Source: Talinum fruticosum (Eukaryota > Streptophyta > Magnoliopsida > Caryophyllales > Talinaceae). From it: DNA of 64,000 nt. The notes beneath the pieces were generated by a model, which was given only the letters and a program-made list of their open reading frames with translations, did no database searches and was not told where the DNA came from. Positions 38,186-52,000 of the stretch are shown in pieces. The stretch is taken from contig JAITYX010000055.1 of the NCBI GenBank assembly GCA_021018815.1, forward strand, positions 1,054,001-1,118,000, written 5' to 3'. The translations under genes were made by a program, and so were the position numbers. Each line of letters opens with the position of its first letter. The stretch's first letter is position 1.

Positions 38186-40840
38186 AAAATAGTAACAATA
38201 AAAAATATAGTCCCATGTAAACATGGTCAATAGCTTATGTTTTAGAGTTCTCAAAAAATATAATTAAAGTTTTTTTATATAATAGAAAAAAAAGTGACCT
38301 TTATTTTAAATTTATAAATTTACGTAATAGTTATTGTGAGATTGACTTTGTTAAAGATGACTTTTTAAAGGTTTTAATATGACTAATAACTTATATTAGA
38401 GTAACTTTTTAATTTGAAAATGTAATAATTTATCAAAAGGTGAATGTTATGAGTTACTCCTAAATAAATTATTAGTCACTCTTTATATATTTCAAGTCAT
38501 CAAAAAAGTTTCCGTCTCATAATAACTTTTATCATAAGGTCTACTAATTTAAATTTGTAAATAATAAATTATATTTACTTCACATTTTCTTTTCCCAAAA
38601 TTTAACTTCTTAAAAATGGGGAATATATGTTTCTTCTAAGCTCTTGTATTGAACAATTTATTTGTGGCAAAATGGAGCATAGAGAAGTAGACGAAAATCC
38701 CATTAGCCTAAAGTAGGCAGACCACCAGGATATTTGAAAGTTTTAGACTATCACTGCCCTATCCTATCACTGCCCTATCCTATTTACATGTTGTACTCCT
38801 AGGAGTCCAAAACATATATACTTTCAAATATGTTTTGCAAAAACTTTTGAGGATGATGTGGATGGTGAGTCCAAGATATTGAAATTACGTTAGGGATTTC
38901 TACCAAAAGACTCGGATCTTTAAACTCCTTTTTGCGAGCTCCGATCTTCCAAAAGGCACGCTCGGGGATGGGTCCTAGGGACCTCATCTCCGATGCTCAA
39001 GTAAGTGATTAGAAGTAAACAAGATGAGTATGCATAAACTTTGAGATCGAGGAAAAGATTGCATATTTCTAATGAAATATGGAGGGGTTTTCGGGATTGG
39101 TGTTGCTTCACCAAAGTAGTAATTTTCTCTCCCTTTTTGCAAGTATAGAGAAGTGACAAATCAAGTGATATGACTATTGTGTGATATGATATGATCAGAT
39201 TTGTCCATTGGTGGGTGAGTATTTATAAGCAAAATAAATAAGGGGTAAAATGGCCATTTACTTTAATTAGGTGAAAACCTTAATCCTAATGGGCTTGGGC
39301 CTTCACTTGTCTCATGTGGATAAAGGTTTTGACTAATGTTGTGTTGACTTTGTCGATTAGGAAGAGTTGGCATGAGACATGGTGGATAAGATGGCGGTTC
39401 CCGGAAATTACTACATCATTTAACCCTTTACATTTCACGTACAAGCATCTTGAGGCAAGTAAATGGGAAATCCACTTGAATCTCTCGACTTTATATGGAA
39501 ATCCCGCAACTACTTCAAGCTTTCTTCTTTGAACTTCAAAAGTATCTTCGGTTTGATGTGAATGATGAAGGAAAAAAATGGTAATGAATGAATGGTGGAT
39601 GAACACAGGAATGGATGCTCAAAAAACATATGAAAATCAGCTTAAATAAGCCATTAAAAGGCAATCAAAGGCCGAAACTGTCAAAACCGAAGCATCTCGT
39701 TAGAATTTACATCCAACATGGGTCGTGTCCGCCGACACGGGCTGCTCGTGTTGGCCGACAATGACTGCCCGTGTTGGCTATCGCATCATCATAACTTGAT
39801 GGAAACACATAAAACGGGGCCCACCTGTGCTCAATGCAAAAGTACTCGGGTAAGTTAACCTCCAACACGGGCCGTGTCAATGGACACGGGTGGCCCATGT
39901 TGGTTGCTTGGAAGTGTAGACTTCGAGAAATCAAGGAGAACGACCATTTTGATCGCAAAGCTAGCCTCGTGTTGGTCTTCTTAATGCTTGAAACACTCAC
40001 TAGTCTCGAGAATACTTGGTATTGGTGATCAAATATGCACAATCATCCCAAAACACCAAAACATAAATGTAAAATAAAAAATGGAGCATAAACACACTCC
40101 AATTAACTCGAATTTCCCAAAGAAAGGCATCACAACGCCTAAGAAACTAATGCATTTCATGTGCTTATCGGATGTGGAATAACTTCGCATGCGTTTCTCA
40201 ATGTGTCAAGCAATTATAAATAGATGTAAGAGTTGGAGAAGAGTGTTTGCTTCTTTGCCCCTCATCTTCTTCCTTGGTGAAAATGAGTTTTGGTCCTAGG
40301 CCTATTTTAGAGGACTACAAGATGCTCTACTCTTGCTTTAATGAGGCAAATGCAGAGGAGACAACTTGCAATAATTAGTGGCCATAAACCGTCCACGAGT
40401 TATACAATGGCCACAACATTCGAGGTGCTCTTAACTTTTTGATGATCTACTCGGCGAAAGTTGAGGAGCTCGAATATGCTATTGAGTATTTCAATTGGGC
40501 CTACTTCGAGGAGTGGTTGTCTTGCCATCAAGATCAGCTGAACGATCTCTAAGAAAGGAACCTAAAGTTATGTGGGTGCCACTTCAAGCGTATGTTTGTC
40601 ATCATTCCCTTCTCATGGAGCACCGCCCAAAGAGAAAAATGAAAGTAGTGCGACGGCATATGGTTTAGCTTTTCGCGCCCCTTCTTGCAAGAGTAACTTA
40701 GTTAAGGAGAAAAGGTGAAGATGCGATCTCAGCTCCTTGCTAATTTATTTAGATGTTTTGATGTGGCAGTGTAATTGCATGCCATTTCGATGGCATGTTG
40801 TATTATACGTGCTCCTCAATTAATCAAAATTCCATGTACG
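38186..40840. other. Intergenic DNA with decayed repeats
   Basis: A segment at about 39716-39905 repeats CACGGGC/ACACGGG motifs with local dyads (GTGTCCGCCGACACGGG), the kind of sequence found in plant LTRs. A 17-base duplication CACTGCCCTATCCTATC lies near 38752-38782. 40260-40740 is gene-like in composition but has stops in all frames. No gene is assigned. Confidence 0.35.
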
Positions 40841-40849
40841 AGCGACTTT

Positions 40850-41810
40850 TGTTGTATGTCCTAAATAAATGAAAGTTGATCTTTGTGTGTTAAATTCTCT
40901 TTCTTTCTTACTTTGTTTCTGCAATATCATGTCAAGGAAATCGAAATATTGCCTTTCGGGCCTTCGTAAGCCAAGGAGTATGAGATGTACAACCTCCTAG
41001 TCTCTTAAGGTTGAATGTGTGCTAGCGAGTATGTTCTCCAAGGGGAACTTCATCTTGAGGAGGTTAAAAGTGCGGCCCCGCAATCTTAGGGAGGCCAAAG
41101 GTATGTGATGATCAAGATCTCCTAGCCCATTGGGGTATAAAAGTATAGCGCTTGGCTTGTTGGGATAGATATCACAAAACTTGTGGCCTATTAGCTATCA
41201 TAGGCTAAAAGTATGAATTTGTCGATGATAATGCCGTTGTGGTTCTTTACACGAGCTTCCAACTCCCGTAAGTTTAGAAATGCATGATTTTCGCTAGGGA
41301 ACATCTCACGAAAAATTACAACCTCCTAACCTTTCAATTAAGAGTGAAAATTTCCCACGATAGTGCCATTATGAGTCTTTACACTACCTTTTAGCTTGCG
41401 TATGCTTGAAAGTGCATAATTCTTGCTAGGGAACACCATACGGAGAGCGCGATCTCTAGTAAGGGGCGCAAGTTGCCCATGATAGTGCTAATGTGTGTCT
41501 TTACTTAACCTTTCGGCTCCTGTGGGCTGGAAAGTGCAAATTTTTCCTATGAGCGAGTTGTTTTCAACAAACATCCCTTTGTGAAGGTAAAACACGACTT
41601 TTTAGCTCCCATAGAGTAAAATTTGTCATTAAACGTCAATGTCTATCGGAATGTCCCTTTGTGGAGGGGAAAACACAAATTTTTAAATAATGTAGGCTAA
41701 AGTTTGTCGTTAAATGTTAATCTCCAAGAGAACATCCATTTGTGAAGGTGAAAACCTAACTTTTGAACTCCCGAAGGCTAAAGTTTGTCGTTTGAGATGT
41801 GTTTTATTTA
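40850..41810 (-). mobile_element. Decayed antisense relative of the 25-34 kb LTR element's repeat region
   Basis: Read on the minus strand, this segment follows the 31.5-32.3 kb array. CTTTACACGAGCTTCCAACTCCCG...TGCATGATTTTCGCTAGGGAACATC at about 41255-41310 is the inverse of the array's GATGTTCCCTAGCGAGAATCATGCACTTC...CGTAAAG. Two further copies follow at about 41375 and 41500. AACATCCCTTTGTGAAGG-type units at about 41567-41760 mirror the CCACAAAGGGGACATCC region at 31505. Divergence is heavy. Confidence 0.65.
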
Positions 41811-42900
41811 TTTTTAATTTTTTACCAACCTCCCCACCCCGTTACTCCGCCTCTTGTTAATGGGGATCAAGTTAGCAATCCTCCTACCTATGCCCTAAAG
41901 AGCTAATGAGTTCGACTTTCAGCTCCCCAAACAATAAGGTAGGGTCCGAACTCCAAGACACCTAAGCCTAGAAACTAGCCCATTTGGTAAGAAAATATTG
42001 GTCGTGTGAGCTTGGTTATCCAAGCTTAACCAAGGTTTAGGAATCCAAAATCCACTTTCTAAAACTCTTGTAGTGTTAATTTTAAGGGCATATAAGAGTT
42101 TGATGATTAAATTTGGAGAAAATAAGTCAAAAGGAACAAAACCAAAAGTTTAGCAATTTGATATGCTCAAGCCATATCTCCTAATTTACGCATTCAAATT
42201 GAATGTATGAGATGTCACCTAAAAGCTAACATCCTAAACTTTTTAATTAGATCTTTTGGAGCCAAAATGTAGTTGAACGAAAGTTATGATCCTTTGAAAT
42301 TGGACCGGAATTTATAAAAACGACAACCTGTCATCTTCATTTTTTGTACTTGCTTTGTCTTTTGGTTTGTTTTTTGTTAGTGGATGTTGTTTAACGGCTC
42401 TAGGTCTATTGTAAAGGTCGTAAGGCCTTAGAATTGGGTGTAAAACTCTAGAGCTTGACGCTTTTCGGTAGTTTAGTCGTTAATTTTAAAAATCAGCTTA
42501 TATTAAATTTAGCAAAATTATTAAATTTATATAATAGTCTCTGATTGTAGAATTTTATAAAATAATTACTTTAAATATTTTTTTGATAGATATTTAGATA
42601 ATTTTTTAAAAAAATTATCGACAAAATTCTAAAGTTTTTTTTAAATTTTTAAATCCGGCAACATAGATGTTCCTACGGTGTGATTGGATCATCTCATAGC
42701 TCAGCCAAAAAAATCAGGAATTATAGAATACAGAGGACATAGAATGAGATGAGGCCCATGAGGTTCGTTTTGCCTTGTTGCTTGGACACATGACTACCAC
42801 TCCTCCATAGCCCCCCGCCACCAATTCAATTTTCTCCCTCCTCCCTCTCCTCCTCCTGAAATTTCGCCATGTTCAATCCGACCCAATTCTTTCTGTTGCT
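41811..42900. other. Spacer and promoter region of the DUF1517 gene
   Basis: AT-rich DNA, then a CT-rich leader (CCTCCCTCTCCTCCTCC at about 42838-42856) shortly before the start codon of the next gene. No other feature. Confidence 0.35.
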
Positions 42901-43009
42901 TTAAACAATCCATAACCCTTTAATTTTCCCTCCGAAACCCACAATTTCAAATGGCAAATACCCTGTTGCTCCAATCAAGTGCATTCACTCTACAACACTC
43001 CAAATCCCC

Positions 43010-46000
43010 ATGGCCCCAATCCATCCCCCTTTACGCCCATACCCAAGTCGATTAACCTCTCTACCATCATTGAACAGGGCATTCACGAGTCTTAGATCCC
43101 ACAAATCCTCTAAATTCACCCTCAAATGTGAGGCAAAAGCCCCGAATTCTCCAAATTCCCAACTGGTTATCAAAGAGAAGGCCCCGAATCCAATTGGGTT
43201 TGTTCTTGATGCAATTTCCTGCGCCTTACGAGCCCTAAAACAGCCTGCAATTGCGGCTATTTTGGTGGGTTTATTGCTAATGTACGACCCGAATTCAGCA
43301 TGGGCGGCTTCAGGCGGAAGAGTGGGTGGGCGGTCCTTCTCTTCTCGCTCATCGATGTCAAGTTCTCGGAGCTACTCGGTGCGACCGTCTGGCCCTGGAT
43401 TTTCTTCTTCAGTGCCGTATTACGCGCCCTCACCATTTGGGTTTGGCGGGGGTGGGTTCTATGTAGGGCCAGCTTTTGGAGTTGGAGTTGGAGGGTCGAG
43501 CTTGTTCTTGATTTTGATGGGTTTCGCGGCGTTCATGTTGGTTTCTGGGTTTCTCTCTGATCGGTCCGAGGGTGGGGTGCTCACAGCTACTGAGAAGACT
43601 ACTGTTGTTAAGCTTCAGGTATAAATATGATGAGCTGTTTTGTGGTTTTATGTTTTGTTTTATTTATTAGTTTTTCTGTATCTTTTTGCGTTGTTAGTTC
43701 TTGCTTTGCTCGTGTTTGATGTTCAAGTGAATTTTTTTTTATCGTGTTAAACTGATAGCTGTATGCTTGTGGGCATACTGTCATGGTTAGTACGTGGTTA
43801 TGGCCCTGTTCCATTTAGTTGTAAGGAGGTGTAAGGCTGTAAGCTTGGAAGTTGTAAGCTGGAAGGAGCTCTAAGATAATTGTAAAATTAGTTATAAAAA
43901 GCCTTAGGAAGCTTTAAGGAGTTCTAAGTAGTTGTAAGGCTGTAGGCTAAATATAAATGGAAAAGGAGAATCTACGTTTTGGTTACTATGGGGACATTGG
44001 TACGCTGAACGAGTGTATTGCAGTGTATGTGTTTGGAAACTTGGTAATTGTGAAAGAAAGGAAACAGTCATTTGGGCTATGGTCTTTCTTGTCATTTGTG
44101 TTGACATCAGTATAAGACACTAATATATAAATGTTGATAGAAGACAATGAGGATCTGGGGGAAAATATCAGTAGTCTGGTTGGTGGTTAATTGGCGAGGG
44201 AAGTATGTGATATTGGCGGAAATTTTGAGGAGATTACAACTGATGACTGATGTAGCAAATTATGATGGTAACGAGCTTTTAGATTGTGGTGCTTACAATA
44301 ATGTGTCGTTGATATGTTTGTGATGCAAGAAATTCCTTTTTATGGCTAATTTTAAGCTGGTGAATTGAGGCATGGATTTGCTTCCATCAGCTGTTGAGGC
44401 TTTGGGGCATGGCTGTGGAAGGTGACATGAAAAAAAGGATGGTTTGAGAATTGATCAAGGCAGCAGCCTTGACATCTGCATGTCATCTGTTAGACTAACA
44501 TGAGAGAAGGAAATGAATCTTTTGTAGCTGAAACATGGGCAATTTTTGGATGGCTGAAACATGTGCATTTTTCAGCTTGGTTTATAGTGGATCAAAGCAA
44601 AATGCCTCTCCAAATGAACCTTTGCTTCCTTTCTGATCGATTAGTAGGTATTCACTAGTTTTAGTCTGAGCATTTTTGATTGGATGAGACGTGGGCATTT
44701 TTTGATTCTTACTAGCATGAAATAGAAACTATGACTATTGTTGTGAGGAAAGTGTGTGACTGTGTGTATTGTTGCTGCTGAAAGTCATTCCTTGTTGAAG
44801 ATAGATATCACTTCATGCATTTGCAGTTTCTGCTTTTTGTAAATACTCTCATTCCTTTATTATGAAAGCTATTCTGTGTTTTAGGTTGGGCTGTTAGGAA
44901 TGGCACGGTCACTTCAAAGGGATCTTAATAGGATTGCCGAAACTGCTGATACATCCACCCCTGAAGGCCTGAGCTATGTCTTGACAGGTAAGTTTTGCTT
45001 AGAAGCTGCCCGGTTAACTCAAGTTGCTTTCTTTAAAGAATGTAAAACTTGTGACCTCCAAGTTGCTGGAAGGAAGAATAGTTTCTTATGACATTGGAAT
45101 ATGTCTAATATATAGTCAGTGGTGAGATTTACGGAATGAAGTATGAATAACCCCACCTATGGAGAGGTAATGCAATGTCTCTTTGACATTATCAAGGCCA
45201 CCTTTTTTATTCATACATTGTTGTTGCGCAACCTTGGAATTTATTTGGAACCATTGAGGACTGACTGTCTCTTTCATCATAAATCAATTAGCAAGTTGAA
45301 ACTGGAGCTTAGAGGCTGAAACAGCAGTGTATACTTCAGCTTATCATTGGATTTGATTTGGAATTGTGAAGCCATGTCTAGGGAACTTGTAAGTCAGAAA
45401 TGGGGTTATATATGTCTAATGATTTGGAAATAATACCATGGAAACAGAAGAGAAGCATTTGAATTAGGACTATTTGAGGCTTCTAGTTCCTCTCCACATC
45501 TAAATTTTTGCAAGTCTTCTCATGTGCTCATCCCAAATATGGTTTTTCATGTCTCATGTGGCTTGGTAAGAGTTCATTATCCTATTTGGAGAATTTTGTA
45601 TCATGATTGCCCTATTTGTGAGGTTTTCCTAGCATTGCAGTTGTGACATTTTTGTTCCATTAGGGTACTCATCCTTTATGCATGGTCTATCCTGGTTTTG
45701 GAATATTGGCTTCTTTTGATGCTTACGTGTGGACATATACTTCCTCTTGCTTTATACTTCTCCCTTCGATAAGTTTCCTGCGTAACACAGCCCTTGAACA
45801 TCAACGTGCATCAATGTCTCAACATGAAGGGGCCCCTGCTTTTATTGATCATGAACTTATAATGGCAATGGAGTAAGCCTACTCACACTTATGGACTGAC
45901 AAGTTCCAAACATAGACCTTCTCTACAATGTTTACTATATGAGCCTTACACTCTCCCATTCATCATAGGATGGAGGCTAAGGTCATGTCAGCTCCCACTT

Positions 46001-49000
46001 AACTCACTGCTGTGTAAAATGTTAAATGCAAACATTGTATGCTTAGTTCACTGTCCTTGCTCCAATCCTCATTGCTTCCATGAGTTGCTTCCAGTTTGCT
46101 TTGCTGAGGCAGTAGTCATGCTAGCTCCTCTTCAGTTCATAGAGGCAACTACATGCCCGTTCACCATCCCTGATTTGAGTCCGTGTGCTCCAGTTAAGTA
46201 ATGGCCAGTTTCTTGAGTAGGCAGCCATAACATGACATGTTTCCATTCTTATGAATGCTGAAAATTTTCCCATTAAAAGTCGGAGTTAACTAGTGACTTT
46301 CTCTTGTTTTAGGCCATCCTTGTTTCTTGACCACATGTTGATAGAGTATCCTGATTTGCTCTAGGCATGGTATCTGGGCATGCCCCATGTGTAAAAGTTC
46401 ACAACTGTATCAATGTGCTTGCCAACTTGCATGCTTGATGGTGAAAATGAACTTTGTGGAAGCCCCCTTGCTTAGGGTTTGAAATCCCTTGGATTCAAAG
46501 AGCTATATTTCATGATTTGTTGATGAATCCAAAGCTGTTCTTGTTGATAAACTACCTCTTGTGTTATTTTCCTGTGGAACAGAGAGAAACAGCTGTGGCA
46601 TAGGTCTAAGGGGAGAGAATAGATACAGAAGGCATTGTGCATCTGATGTCACAGTTTGTAAAATTTTGTGCAGATTTATGAGTGGTGAGAGAGGTTATAG
46701 TTCTTCTAGAAGTTATAGAAGAAGAAAAGAGTTTCTGAAATGTATATATTATTCTTTTTGGTGGAGGGGATGGATAAAATCGAAATAGGGAGAGACAATG
46801 TTGACTTGGAATGGTGATTAGAGCCATGGGGACTTAGCACTTTTGAGAAGTGGAAATTTGGGAAAAGGGAGGTCTTCCTGGTTGATTTTCTTTACTTGCC
46901 AAACTGATTTTCTCAAAGGAAATGATGTGATTGTTTGGCCGCCATGATTCAAAGGAACTTTTGCTACTAAGAGTTGGTGCGATATGCTACTAAGTGGGTT
47001 GAACTATGATAATTTTCTTGTCAAAACCATTTGGAAGTGTGAAAGTCCCACCAGAGTTGTGTTTGTTTGCAACCCCCCTCCTTTCTTGAGTATATAAAAA
47101 AGGGTAAATCTCCCACTGAGGGCATGTTGAAAGGGGAAAAAAAGTAAGCAAGTACAATATGTGCTTTAAGGAGAGAGGATCAAAAAACCAACTTGTGGCT
47201 CATTTTTTGTAGTTTTTTTTTTTTTTTTTTTTTTGCCTTTTCTTTCTCTTTTAGGGTTTTTGGATTCTACAAGAAATGCCCAAGATATTTTGGTAGTTTG
47301 GGAATTGGGAAAGAACAATAAGAAAGATATTGGTGGCATTTGGAAGATGTTTCCATGGGGACTGCTTGAAACGACAGGATCATGGGAATCAAAGATTTTT
47401 TAGGGATAAGCTATCTCTTCAAGAGTTCAAATTTTTGTTTATGAGAATTTTATATATTGAATTTTTTGCTTCATTGTGAGCGACAATTTACTTTCTTAGG
47501 TTTCTTAGGTAATATATTTTGTAGTAGCTTGGGGGCATGACAACTTTTGTGTTTTTCTCCTTTTATGCATGGGTTGCATCCCTATTAGTTTATCCTGTGA
47601 TTACTCCAAAAATATGGGGAGAGAGAGGCCGTGAGCTTAGAGAGGAGAAAAACTAAATGGAGTCAATGTTTTACGATACGAGAAGCCGCCTAGCATGGAT
47701 CCCTATAATGCAAGGTCTAGGGATATCAAGATCTACATATTTATCTTGAACAGATGATAATTATTTTCTTCCTTTCTACAAATGGCATGTTTTTTTGTCA
47801 TGTCTTCATCTTATACTTTTGGTTGAAAATTTTATTGGCTAATTTGGTACTCCCTCCATCATCAAAAGGATCGATATTACGTACCCACATTTGCTAAACT
47901 TGAGCCTAGACAACCTGGGGGAAGAAAAGGGGGTTGGATATTTTAATCATTTGTCTAAATTTTCCTCTTTACACTTGTGAACTTCGGATTGCTGAACTAT
48001 CTTCCCTTTTTAATGTTTTGCAGAGACCACACTGGCCTTGCTTCGGAATCCTGATTATTGCATCTCAGCTTATTCATCTGTAAGCCATAAGCATCTTCTG
48101 ATTTTTTAAAGACTTTTTTTTTTTTATGTTTGAACTCTCAACTGTAAGCAAAAACTATCAAATAAGAACTGAACTCCATCACGATTTTAAGCATTCCTGT
48201 TGTGAAAGTCTAAATAAGTGTATTTTCTCTTAATTAGATCAATGGAACAAGTCTAGATATCTGGCACCAATTTACTTATTTCTTTACTAAGTGTGTGATG
48301 GGAAAAATGACAAGTATGATGATAGGATGGCTGTTTGTCTTGAAATAATTGAGTGTCGCCATGCCATGATATTGAATCAAATCCAAATCTATACGTCGAA
48401 AATCTAAACTGAAGGTATCTTATAAATATTGCTCTAGTTTAATGGAATAGAATCATGAAGTGAGAATAAAAATGATTTGTTACATTTATAATGTTGCAAT
48501 TATCCTCTAAACTGAAATCTGATTCAGCGTCGTGGGCGGTGGTTGAATAAAAGTTAATTCTTGACAGATGGTGACATGGCAATTTTTTACTTAGAGCTCA
48601 AATATGGCTATATCTTGCATAGCCATCCCAATTATCAGTTCACATCTACTTTTCCCCCTGAGAACCATGGGTCATGCAAATGAAGAAAGCTAGGGACAGA
48701 AACACAACGAGCTTTGGCAATTGCCGTGTGAATACAAATAATTAGGCTCTTCTATGGATTCAGGGATGACATCTGTATCCCGCTTGACCAACAATCAATG
48801 AAGGTTGGTCTTAGGTATAGTTATGGGTAGGGTTGTAACGAGATCGAGCTGGCTCAGCAAGCTCTCGGGCTCGGCTTAGTCAAAGCTTGGTTCGGGTTCG
48901 ACTCAAAAACCGAGCTCGAGCTAAGCCTGGCTATGTTTTGATTGATTAGTTCTTTTTTTGTTTGAGTATTTGGGTGGGAGAGTATTAAATTACAATTAAG

Positions 49001-52000
49001 ATAGCCAAAATTTCATTCAAACCCTTATTTTTTGAACCTAATACAAAAATATAGAATTTAACTTTGATTACAGTCTTGAATTCGGAAACTCTTTAAGCAA
49101 AAACAAACAAAAACAATCCCGAGCCCAGCCCAAGCCTAAACTTTAAAGGCTTTGGGGAGCTTTAAGCCGGGCCCCACCCAAGCTAGAGCCTTGTCCACTC
49201 GGGGCTCGACTCAGCTCAGCTCGGTTCCTGAATAATTGTGACAAGGGCATTGATAAGAATGTAATCCTTATAACATTGTCTGCTTATTTTTCTCAGCTGT
49301 GATGAAAAAGGAAAAAAACATTTTTCAGCCACAGGATCGCAGTTGCAGATAATCTTAGTTCAGTCTTCCATATACTGTATGAGCCGATTTAGCTATTGGG
49401 TTTGTAACCTGTATGCTGTGCATTGTTTAAAATAAACATCTCAATTGTTGGGGGTGTAACAGACTAATTCTTCATTTTTGATGTGATCTTTTTTATGGTA
49501 AACACTATTCATAAGTTCACTCCAGAGTCATTGTTAGTTGTCAAAGAAGATAAAAGAAAGACTGAATCACTGCTTTTATGGCACCAGAACTGTGGACTTT
49601 GTACATTTAGATGTGTTCTTGTTCACTTTTCTGCAGTTGTGCTTACCCCTTGCAATACAATTTAAGAACATACATCGTATACCAATTTGACCATCTTCAT
49701 TAGGTCGATGTTAAAAGGAGCATTGAGGAGGGAGAGAAGAGGTTCAATCAACTGTCTATTGAGGAACGAGGGAAATTTGATGAAGAAACGTTGGTCAATG
49801 TGAACAACATAAAGAGACAGAGCACAAAAAGCATGAGGTCCACTGGATTCAGCAATGAGTATATAGTGGTAAGAAAACGAAGGCTGCTCTTCCACCCCCT
49901 TCCCTGCCCAGTTTATATTTGATGCTTTGCTTTCTTTGTTGCTTGATTTTCTGTTTTCATTAGCATTCATTTTCCTAGTCTGCTATACCCTGAAGCAATT
50001 TGTAACTTTCCTTCTATGTAGGATCTTATTGCTAGCTAGATGGGATAGCTGTTTTTCTGCCTTCTGTTTAGGCTTTCTACTTTTCTGGTTTAATTTGATT
50101 GGGACATTGTACTCCTTCAATGTTTTTTTTAGAAAAGGCTTTAAACTAAAAAATTGTTTTCATAAAACTTTTTGTGTGGTCTAATATGTGGGAATTAGCC
50201 TCTACTTGCAGGGATAAAGGTTGCTTACATTTGGGTTTCCCAAACCTGGGCAGGATCTACATTAACACTAACTTTGAGTGTTCCTTTTGTTGTGTGAAGG
50301 CCCCAAAGTAGGTAGAATCATCCTGCGGTAAATAGCTTGATGGTCAAATTTTAATTTGAGAGAGACTGACACTGACACTGACACTGAACTTGAAAAATAT
50401 AAATTAACAATGTTTCTGAGTTGCAAAAAGCAAATTAGGGGCGGGGGACATGATATGTTTATAAAGGTCATTCTATCCAACGAGGACCATTTGCCTGCCT
50501 GAGGTCCTGAGGATTGAATCAAATTCATATGTCACGAGAGTTCTTCACCAGCCCTAAGACAATCTCACGTCTAAAGTGTACTCACTCTTAGGCTCTCACA
50601 ACTTCCTGTATTGTTTCACTCGTACGAGAGAATTGCACTTGACTCTTAACTCGCAAAAGTAATGACTTAAGTACACAGGAATAGTGTAATTATCTTACAA
50701 TTAGTGGTCATTTGTTTGCTCAATCGTGTGTTTTTATCTTGTTCGTCTTGATCTTCAATCAATAGATAGTTGCATATTCTCAAAATGACCATTTTAAAAA
50801 TCAGTTAGCTATTGTAGTTGATATTTCATATATCTTGGGCTTGATCTTCTGTTTAGTTGATATCACTGACCGTTGGCAACTTCTATAGATAACTTCATAG
50901 TTTGAATATCTTCACAAAATTTGAAGTTCCTTTTTTATGAATCTGTATATGACTTTATGCTTCAAAATAATTCACTCCTGGAAAGCTGTTGCAACCTTGT
51001 TTCTTCATCAGTATCAAGTATGGCAACTTTTGAACTAGGCAAATGAAAATTTTGAATCTTCTGAAATATTTCCAGCTTAATGAGCATGACTGTTACATGA
51101 GATTAGCTCATAGTAGAATATATAATATTGGAGATATTATCAGTACAATTTCCTAATTAATATAAATCAAATCCATGTAAAAAACTTGCAATAAAATTAT
51201 CTCATAATTCACATAGGAAAACTATCATAATTCATAATGTAAAATTCTTAATATATTTATGCAAATATATCAAGCTATTTACTAAAAAAATTCAGATGGA
51301 ATAATCCATACGATATCTTGTTATCAGAGTCAGGTATGGAAATTGTATCAACATGATATCACCAAGCTTTTTATTATCAATGAGAATATATCATTAAAAC
51401 TTTTTAACTTAATTAACATATATTAAGCAGGATTATATAGTTGAATATCATAAAACCAAATGAGAAAAGAAAAAACAACCTGTATGTCAGAGTTTATATT
51501 GATCTAAGGTCGAGGTTCAAGTATATTGAGCTTACTCAATGTTCATATTAGTTATTAAGATCAAATAATCTAAACAATATAAGCAACATAAATTACAATC
51601 AATCACACAATCATGTTAGAGATGTATAAGTAAAGTGTGTATCGAAGCTAGTATACACTGACCACATGTCAAAAGTCCAGAAGAATTAGAGTATGGACAT
51701 GTGATATTCAAGTATTACTCAAGTATGATACATCATGCAATATTCACCAAGAAATTATGCACATATTGATATTATGTAGGGACAATAATCTAAGAGGCTA
51801 ACAATATACGAGTTGATTGACTGTTTTGCATATCTCAACTCTCAAGTGGTTTGTCATTGTCAAAATCAATTCACTGGCTATCCCCTTTGTATCTTGGCTG
51901 GGTTGTGGGATAGTCATATCATTATTCAAGGAAACAATCTTTGATAAGTGCGGCCTCCCCGTCGCCCGGCCTGGGTACACCCTCGCGCAAATGCACCCTC

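Noticed and set aside
39286..40042. ORFs of 106 and 111 codons on the minus strand
   Set aside because: They coincide with a repeat-rich segment (ACACGGG motifs) and match no known protein.
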